64,000 nucleotides of DNA from the NCBI GenBank assembly GCA_050012695.1, contig JBEKGR010000004.1, forward strand, positions 1-64,000, given 5' to 3'. Of this stretch, positions 59,785-64,000 are shown piece by piece. The notes beneath the pieces are model-generated. The model saw only the letters and a list, made by a program, of their open reading frames with translations, did no database searches and was not told where the DNA came from. Numbering within the stretch: the first letter of the stretch is position 1; the number at the start of each line of letters is the position of its first letter. This DNA comes from Fen-1362 sp050012695 (lineage in GTDB: Bacteria; Planctomycetota; Phycisphaerae; Sedimentisphaerales; Anaerobacaceae). A program made the position numbers and the translations under genes.

Positions 59785-60549
59785 TTATGCACTTTTCTTC
59801 CTTCTAACTAAGCTTAAAACGCCGAAGCCAAGAAGACATAGCGTGGCGGGTTCCGGAACAGTGATGGTATTAGTATCCAGCGTTACCTTAACGTCGGCCA
59901 AAGCTCTGCCGGACTCGATGGTTGCGCCAGTATTCAGGGTGATGCTCGCAAGTGCGAGGATATTTCCTATAAACGCAGTGCCGGTGCCGAGGGTTGCAGA
60001 AGTGCCGAGCGTCCAGTACACGTTAGCGCCGCTGCTCGCGATGACTGAGGAATCGGTCGCGGTCGTGAGCGCGCTGCCAATCTGAAAGACGAAGTCGCCT
60101 GGACCGCTGAGGATGAGTGTCCCCGTCAAATCAGCCGCCACGTCAAAATGATAAACGCCCGCTGTGAGCGTGCGGCCACCCAGTGTTGGAGTAGCCGTAT
60201 AGTCGGTATAGACCGTTATGCCCGCAAGAACGCCGTATGCGGTATTCAAGGCCGTGTGGGCGTTGTCCGTCACGGAGCTGGCGGCGGTGTACAGGATGCC
60301 GTTGTGGACCACCCCGGGCGGGAATCCGTCCACCGTAGATAGCGGAGAACTGCCCACATTGCCGTTGTTGATCACCGACGAGCCGGTATTGGTCACACCA
60401 CCACTGCCGCCCAGGACTGCGAAATCAGCCGCCGCTCCTAAGTCAACAAGCGTGGCGTAGGCACTGATGGGCAACAGCGTTAGAACCAACAGGCAGATAA
60501 ACAATAGTTTTAGTTTAGAAACAATACTGTTAACAATATTCTTCTTCAT
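59785..60549 (-). CDS. DUF3494 ice-binding-like protein with PEP-CTERM tail
   Basis: 254 residues from ATG 60549. Signal LKLLFICLLVLTLLPISAYA. DUF3494 features: LGAAADFAVLGGSGGVTNTGSSVINNG, LTAGVYHFDVAADLTGTLIL, FVFQIGSALTTATDSSV, VYWTLGTSATLGTGTAFIGNILAL, TGATIESGRALADVKVTLDTNTI. This family folds as a right-handed beta-helix that binds ice in cold-adapted microbes, but it is also used as a general adhesive domain. Tail VPEPATLCLLGFGVLSLVRRKKSA. Confidence 0.92.
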   Translation of the reverse strand: MKKNIVNSIVSKLKLLFICLLVLTLLPISAYATLVDLGAAADFAVLGGSGGVTNTGSSVINNGNVGSSPLSTVDGFPPGVVHNGILYTAASSVTDNAHTALNTAYGVLAGITVYTDYTATPTLGGRTLTAGVYHFDVAADLTGTLILSGPGDFVFQIGSALTTATDSSVIASSGANVYWTLGTSATLGTGTAFIGNILALASITLNTGATIESGRALADVKVTLDTNTITVPEPATLCLLGFGVLSLVRRKKSA

Positions 60550-60571
60550 TTTATACTCCTCTTTAGTTTTC

Positions 60572-60618
60572 TTGGAGCTACCCTGCTGAGCACACAAAAT
60601 GTTCCGCAGGGTGGCCCC
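60572..60618 (-). repeat. Intercistronic hairpin, copy 3
   Basis: Minus strand GGGGCCACCCTGCGGAAC ... GCTCAGCAGGGTAGCTCC; the long imperfect stem is built on ACCCTGC/GCAGGGT. Located between the 60632 and 59785 genes. Confidence 0.7.
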
Positions 60619-60631
60619 TATCTTTATTTAC

Positions 60632-61201
60632 TTATGCAAGTCTCTTTCTTCTAATCAGACTCAAAGCACCGAGGCCGAGCAAGCAAATCGTCGCCGGCTC
60701 AGGGACATCGCTGGTGAAGTTGTAAGTCACGCCACCTTCGCCATATTGCACCATATATCCCGGATCAGTCACCCCAGGCGTATAGTGAACACCGTTCCAA
60801 CCATCTTCAGTTCCTTCTTCGGTCAGTGTCACCACATTGGTGTAACCACCAACGTCTATCAGGGGGGTCCCTTCTATATCCGAGTAAAAGTAAACGTAAC
60901 TAGAAATACCGTTTTCAGATGTATCGCTTCCGAAGAGCAAATAGTCACTGAGGACGGTTAGGGTGGCATCCTCGTAAATCTTTACCTCTCCCATAATGAT
61001 GGTGGACTCATTCGGTGGAGTAAGTGAATAAACCCCTATCTCATCACCAAAACCACTTCCATATCCAAGCGTTCCGCCGCCAACCGCGCTTTGCCAGTTA
61101 CCGTTTCCATTCTCGTCGAAGTTGATGGTGATGTTGACTGGAGTACCCCATGCTGCCGTGGTTAACACACATACTAAACAAATTGCCATTAACCGTTTCA
61201 T
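60632..61201 (-). CDS. PEP-CTERM secreted protein
   Basis: 189 residues from ATG 61201. Signal MKRLMAICLVCVLTTAAWG. Acidic beta-rich body (VNITINFDENGNGNWQSAVGGGTLGYGSGFGDEIGVY) with no known domain. Tail DVPEPATICLLGLGALSLIRRKRLA. AGGAGAAAAAG stands before the start. Confidence 0.85.
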   Translation of the reverse strand: MKRLMAICLVCVLTTAAWGTPVNITINFDENGNGNWQSAVGGGTLGYGSGFGDEIGVYSLTPPNESTIIMGEVKIYEDATLTVLSDYLLFGSDTSENGISSYVYFYSDIEGTPLIDVGGYTNVVTLTEEGTEDGWNGVHYTPGVTDPGYMVQYGEGGVTYNFTSDVPEPATICLLGLGALSLIRRKRLA

Positions 61202-61269
61202 TCTTTTTCTCCTTTCTATTATTCGTTTTTACATTGCCGCGCGACCATGCGCGCACAGTTCAACCTTAA

Positions 61270-61977
61270 CTACACTTGATTCTCTTGCTTTTTTCTTCGA
61301 ATCACACTCAACGCGCCGAAGCCGAGCAAACATAGCGTCGCCGGCTCAGGGGTAACAACAAAGGTGCTTGTTCCGGAAGCTGAATCCCTTGCGGACAAGG
61401 TAAACCAAAAATTGGAGTCTATACTCGTAAGAGTATCGTTTATTGTGATCATGCTGGATTCGTTACCATTTGATTCATGCCTATCCCCCGAGCTGTTAGA
61501 AATCGAAAAACCGCCCACCAGATTCGCGAATAGTGTCGCACCATTGTATATGGCTTGATTTGTCTTGCCGTCCGCGAAAAGGCCGGTAATCGTCGCACCT
61601 GTGGGGGAGGCCCTGTCCGTCAGTGTAATGGCTGCCGAGGCGTATGCGTCAGGATTTGTTAAAACGGCAAAAGTTTCCGCGCCCGAATTGACAATGAATG
61701 TCGTATCTGCACTGCCAGCCCTAACGCCAAACTCAATACCTATCTCAGGATCAACTTTACCGGAAAGTTTTAACTTTTCTATAAAGCCAATGCCATCGAG
61801 ACTAATCTGCTGGCTTTCGTCGTTGGTGTAGTCAAACCCAGCAGTTTCGTCGGTATAAAGGGCCGTCGAAGAAACTGTCCCGTTCGTGGCTGTAATGCTA
61901 ATCCAACATGCTTTTGCTCCAACGGGCAAGATTAACCCTGCCGCCAAAAACAAAAAACATTTAAGAAACTTTTTCAT
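61270..61977 (-). CDS. PEP-CTERM secreted protein with choice-of-anchor-like body
   Basis: 235 residues from ATG 61977 (KKFLKCFLFLAAGLILPVGAKACW). Beta-rich body with ITLTDRASPTGATITGLFADG and NSSGDRHESNGNESSM. Tail TPEPATLCLLGFGALSVIRRKKQENQV is a PEP-CTERM signal. No catalytic motif. The open frame continues upstream to 62115 across the hairpin, which is not expected to be translated. Confidence 0.82.
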   Translation of the reverse strand: MKKFLKCFLFLAAGLILPVGAKACWISITATNGTVSSTALYTDETAGFDYTNDESQQISLDGIGFIEKLKLSGKVDPEIGIEFGVRAGSADTTFIVNSGAETFAVLTNPDAYASAAITLTDRASPTGATITGLFADGKTNQAIYNGATLFANLVGGFSISNSSGDRHESNGNESSMITINDTLTSIDSNFWFTLSARDSASGTSTFVVTPEPATLCLLGFGALSVIRRKKQENQV

Positions 61978-61995
61978 ACATTTTTCCCTTCTTTG

Positions 61996-62043
61996 GTTTT
62001 CTCGGGGCCATCCTGCGGAGCACAATAAAGTGCTCCGCATTTT
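61996..62043 (-). repeat. Intercistronic hairpin, copy 4
   Basis: Minus strand TGCGGAGCAC-TTTATT-GTGCTCCGCA, a perfect 10-bp stem followed by GGATGGCCCCG. The best-formed member of the four. Confidence 0.85.
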
Positions 62044-62060
62044 GGACCTTTTATTTTTAA

Positions 62061-62690
62061 TTATGCAATTCTCTTTCGACGAATAAGACTGAAAGCGCCG
62101 AGACCAAGCAGACAAATTGTTGCCGGCTCGGGAACAACGCAGAGTTCACCTGCCCAGATGTTGGTCACACTTGCCAACCCAGGCACAGTAACCGTCAGAT
62201 ACGCGTAGTCCGGCTGAGGATGAATCACGCCGAGCACCCTACAATGCCATGTACCGTCGGTCGCTATGTTCCACGCCGAGTCACCTGTAAATATCCCGCT
62301 GTCGGGGTTTAGATTAGTAATTATCGGGTCTTCGGTACTTACGGTTGTTCCGGTGATGTAAACGTAGATTTGCTTATCGAGTTCATCATGACGCACGTTA
62401 GCCAGGTTGACCATAATGGTTTCGTCTTGTATACCTATACTAGCCGTAAAGTCGGTGTTGATTAGGTAATTTGATCCCCAGTGGTCAGCATCGTTCAACG
62501 GCGAAACAGGGGCACCACCACCTAGGATGTCAGTCTGCCAGTATCCATAGGCGTACCATTGACCATCTTGACTGTTCCACCAACTGGGAGCGCCTGCATC
62601 TGCCGGAGGTATGACCACAGTTGCCAATGATACGGATGTTGAAATCAGCATCAGACTTGCCACCAGACAAATTGTAATTAACTTTCTCAT
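62061..62690 (-). CDS. PEP-CTERM secreted protein
   Basis: 209 residues from ATG 62690, with GGAGAAAAAG upstream. Signal LITICLVASLMLISTSVSLA. Body with WWNSQDGQWYAYGYWQTDILGGGAPVSPLNDADHW and Tyr/Trp-rich beta strands. Tail VVPEPATICLLGLGAFSLIRRKRIA. The first gene of the PEP-CTERM run on this strand. Domain not recognised. Confidence 0.85.
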   Translation of the reverse strand: MRKLITICLVASLMLISTSVSLATVVIPPADAGAPSWWNSQDGQWYAYGYWQTDILGGGAPVSPLNDADHWGSNYLINTDFTASIGIQDETIMVNLANVRHDELDKQIYVYITGTTVSTEDPIITNLNPDSGIFTGDSAWNIATDGTWHCRVLGVIHPQPDYAYLTVTVPGLASVTNIWAGELCVVPEPATICLLGLGAFSLIRRKRIA

Positions 62691-62844
62691 TCTTTTTCTC
62701 CATTCTTCTCTGAATTTTGTTCGTTTTAAATCCGTTTAATTATTTTTTTTACTCCTCACATAGCATATTCATACTTCACTGTCCGGCCCATATACCTCCT
62801 TTCTTTATACTTTTTACTGCCAATTAACTACAAAGATTACACAA

Positions 62845-62898
62845 CTATTCGTCCAGAAGCCACAATACGCGCAGACCTACAGCTAAAGCGTAAAGCCT
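62845..62898 (-). pseudogene. Decayed lmo0937-type gene
   Basis: The minus strand encodes RLYALAVGLRVLWLLDE and a stop, matching MLYTIAVILLILWLLGL of the 56979 gene with the start codon ATG changed to AGG and an early stop. It is followed by the duplicated segment at 62905-63220 in the same relation as at 57137. Confidence 0.75.
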
Positions 62899-62904
62899 AA
62901 CGTC

Positions 62905-63220
62905 TTTTTGGGTTCAGTGCTCAACATATACAGCCACAGGCTGCCTGACGGACCAAACCCACATACTCGCTTTCTATGCCGACCCGAAACAGTTTCTAAT
63001 TACCTGGACATATTAACTCTTCATTATTCACCGGAACGTTTTTTACTTTTGCCCTGTTTTATGCAAAAATGGATACGCGTTTCGTCCATACTTTTCAGGG
63101 GGTCTTTGTCGGAGCACCATCTGGAATGCAAGGATGACTTTTGCGATTATGCACATTGCAGCAAATGATGCTATAGGCAAATTGCTTATTTATGACATCG
63201 CAAATACCTATATAATAATC
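62905..63220 (-). repeat. Duplicated intergenic segment, copy B
   Basis: Aligned with 57137-57365 over several stretches (CAGCCACAGGCTGCCTGA, ACCAAACCCACATACT, the GGGGTCTTTGTCGGAGCA / CCATCTGGAATGC region, CGCAAATACCTATAT). An insertion of about 70 bases separates the halves. No gene is supported in 62691-63413. Confidence 0.65.
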
Positions 63221-63413
63221 GCCGAAGGAGGTATGAATAGCATATTTGGATATTGGCGGTTAAGAAAATACTTTAATATGCGGAATTTTTAATATATTTT
63301 TATTATATTAGTGCGGCGGGGGGAAAGATACGGTGTAATGAATGCCAGGCAGTGCATATCTTTTAGGTTCTCGAGGGTACTCTCCGGCACAAAATGTGAG
63401 GTCGTTTTTCATC

Positions 63414-64000
63414 CTACTTCACCGTCAATGAAGCCCCCTGGCTCGTTACGCGGCCCGATGCATTCATCACGGTGACGGTATAGGTCGCCGCATCGCCGGC
63501 GCGAACATTTTCTATTTTTAACATCGCATCCGTTGCGCCGCTGATAGGTTTGCCGTTCTTGAACCATTGACAGGTCGCTGTCGGAATTGCTTCGGCCTTG
63601 ACACTGAAGGTTGCTGTTTGCCCAGCCGTTGTAATTAGTGCCGCTGGTTGCGACAATATTAACGGAGCCATCGAAGGTGTCCAGCCGCCAAGCACATAAG
63701 CAGGATTGCTGTAGTTGGCGATTATCTCGGCGTCTTTGTCTTTGGTCAGTTGTCTGGAGGCGGGATGCCGCCGGCTGACATCAACCGGTTTGCCGTCGCT
63801 GATGTTCGAGCTGTTGTATTCCCAATAATGAATATTCGATGTGTCGGGGCCTACCGGACCCCACCCAGCGGGGCTTAGACCAGCAAGGGCGCAATTGAGC
63901 AATACCGCTTCGCAGTATGGGTAATCCTTGCCTTTGTTCGTGGGTGCACGGGCGATTTCAGTTTCGCCTGCCGCTATAGTTTGGAACCTGCAATTCAGAA
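63414..64000 (-). CDS. Pectinesterase-like enzyme, C-terminal part with Ig domain (5' end outside)
   Basis: The frame runs from the window edge to TAG at 63414, about 195 residues. The first part (LNCRFQTIAAGETEIARAPTNKGKDYPYCEAVLLNCAL, WGPVG, IHYWEYNSSNISDG, RHPASRQLT, YVLGGWTPS) resembles the C-terminal beta-helix of CE8 pectinesterases. The last 80 residues are an Ig-like domain (LSQPAALITTAGQTATFSVKAEA, CQWFKNGKPISGATD, ASLTVK). Probably exported and acting on plant or algal pectin; active-site region is outside. No PEP-CTERM tail. Confidence 0.7.
   Translation of the reverse strand, partial: LNCRFQTIAAGETEIARAPTNKGKDYPYCEAVLLNCALAGLSPAGWGPVGPDTSNIHYWEYNSSNISDGKPVDVSRRHPASRQLTKDKDAEIIANYSNPAYVLGGWTPSMAPLILSQPAALITTAGQTATFSVKAEAIPTATCQWFKNGKPISGATDAMLKIENVRAGDAATYTVTVMNASGRVTSQGASLTVK

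Noticed and set aside
58999..62043. Integron-like attC sites between PEP-CTERM genes
   Set aside because: The hairpins sit between cassettes as attC sites do, but the core sites (GTTRRRY/RYYYAAC) and an integrase are not visible, and the palindromes resemble each other in sequence more than attC sites normally do.

Overview
The window reads as a chromosome segment of a free-living Gram-negative bacterium, most likely a Planctomycetota member of the Phycisphaerae type. This is an inference from gene content, not from a marker tree. The pointers are about ten secreted proteins ending in PEP-CTERM-like tails (PEPATICLLGLGALSLIRRK type), a full type II secretion (T2SS) operon whose pseudopilins carry Ala-Phe at the processing site, PAS-rich histidine kinases, DUF1573 and multihaem proteins, a pectinesterase-like enzyme, and TTG starts with good ribosome binding sites. 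No tRNA, rRNA or CRISPR array was recognised.

Layout. 1-2 kb: small stress-type membrane proteins and lipoproteins (DUF3309, DUF3185, a repeated lipoprotein). 2-3.6 kb: a B12-binding radical SAM enzyme resembling hopanoid methylases. 3.9-12.8 kb: a signalling locus with a membrane sensor, two very large PAS kinases, an Rcp1-like receiver and a NarL-type regulator, interrupted by a GIY-YIG nuclease gene. 13-14.3 kb: ferredoxin, YHS lipoprotein, DUF488 and zinc-ribbon genes. 14.3-17.3 kb: a glycogen/alpha-glucan cluster (GT4, GH57, stand-alone CBM48). 17.6-21.4 kb: trpS, DUF2007, scpA, trxA and trxB. 21.5-26.1 kb: an FG-GAP protein and two duplicated PEP-CTERM proteins. 26.2-38.7 kb (minus strand): gspDEFGHIJKLM in canonical order, without gspC or a prepilin peptidase. 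39-41.5 kb: multihaem cytochrome and DUF1573 protein.

41.5-53.2 kb mixes housekeeping (csp, dnaG-rpoD) with accessory DNA. The accessory part holds a two-gene unit (winged-helix protein plus GHKL ATPase) with a palindrome over its promoter, a truncated vsr repair nuclease, a ClpP/SppA-fold serine protease, strong hairpins and an HNH-AP2 homing-type endonuclease. 53.2-56.6 kb: DedA, an S23 four-helix-bundle gene bracketed by inverted repeat blocks, AMMECR1, a DUF1570-like metallopeptidase and Maf. 56.6-63.2 kb (minus strand): small stress proteins with decayed copies and a run of PEP-CTERM genes separated by conserved hairpins. 63.4 kb to the end: the 3' part of a pectinesterase-like gene with an Ig domain.

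The most unusual property is a set of dispersed short repeats that fill the gaps between genes and also enter genes. A 36-nt element lies in the same frame inside dnaG and maf. A 33-nt palindrome lies in trpS and in the signal peptide of a metallopeptidase. Degenerate short-period repeats build the leaders of GspH and GspI, a DnaG linker, the start of maf and the tail of the HNH protein. The best candidates for an undescribed system are the winged-helix/GHKL ATPase pair, the S23 gene in its inverted-repeat frame, and this protein-invading repeat population.
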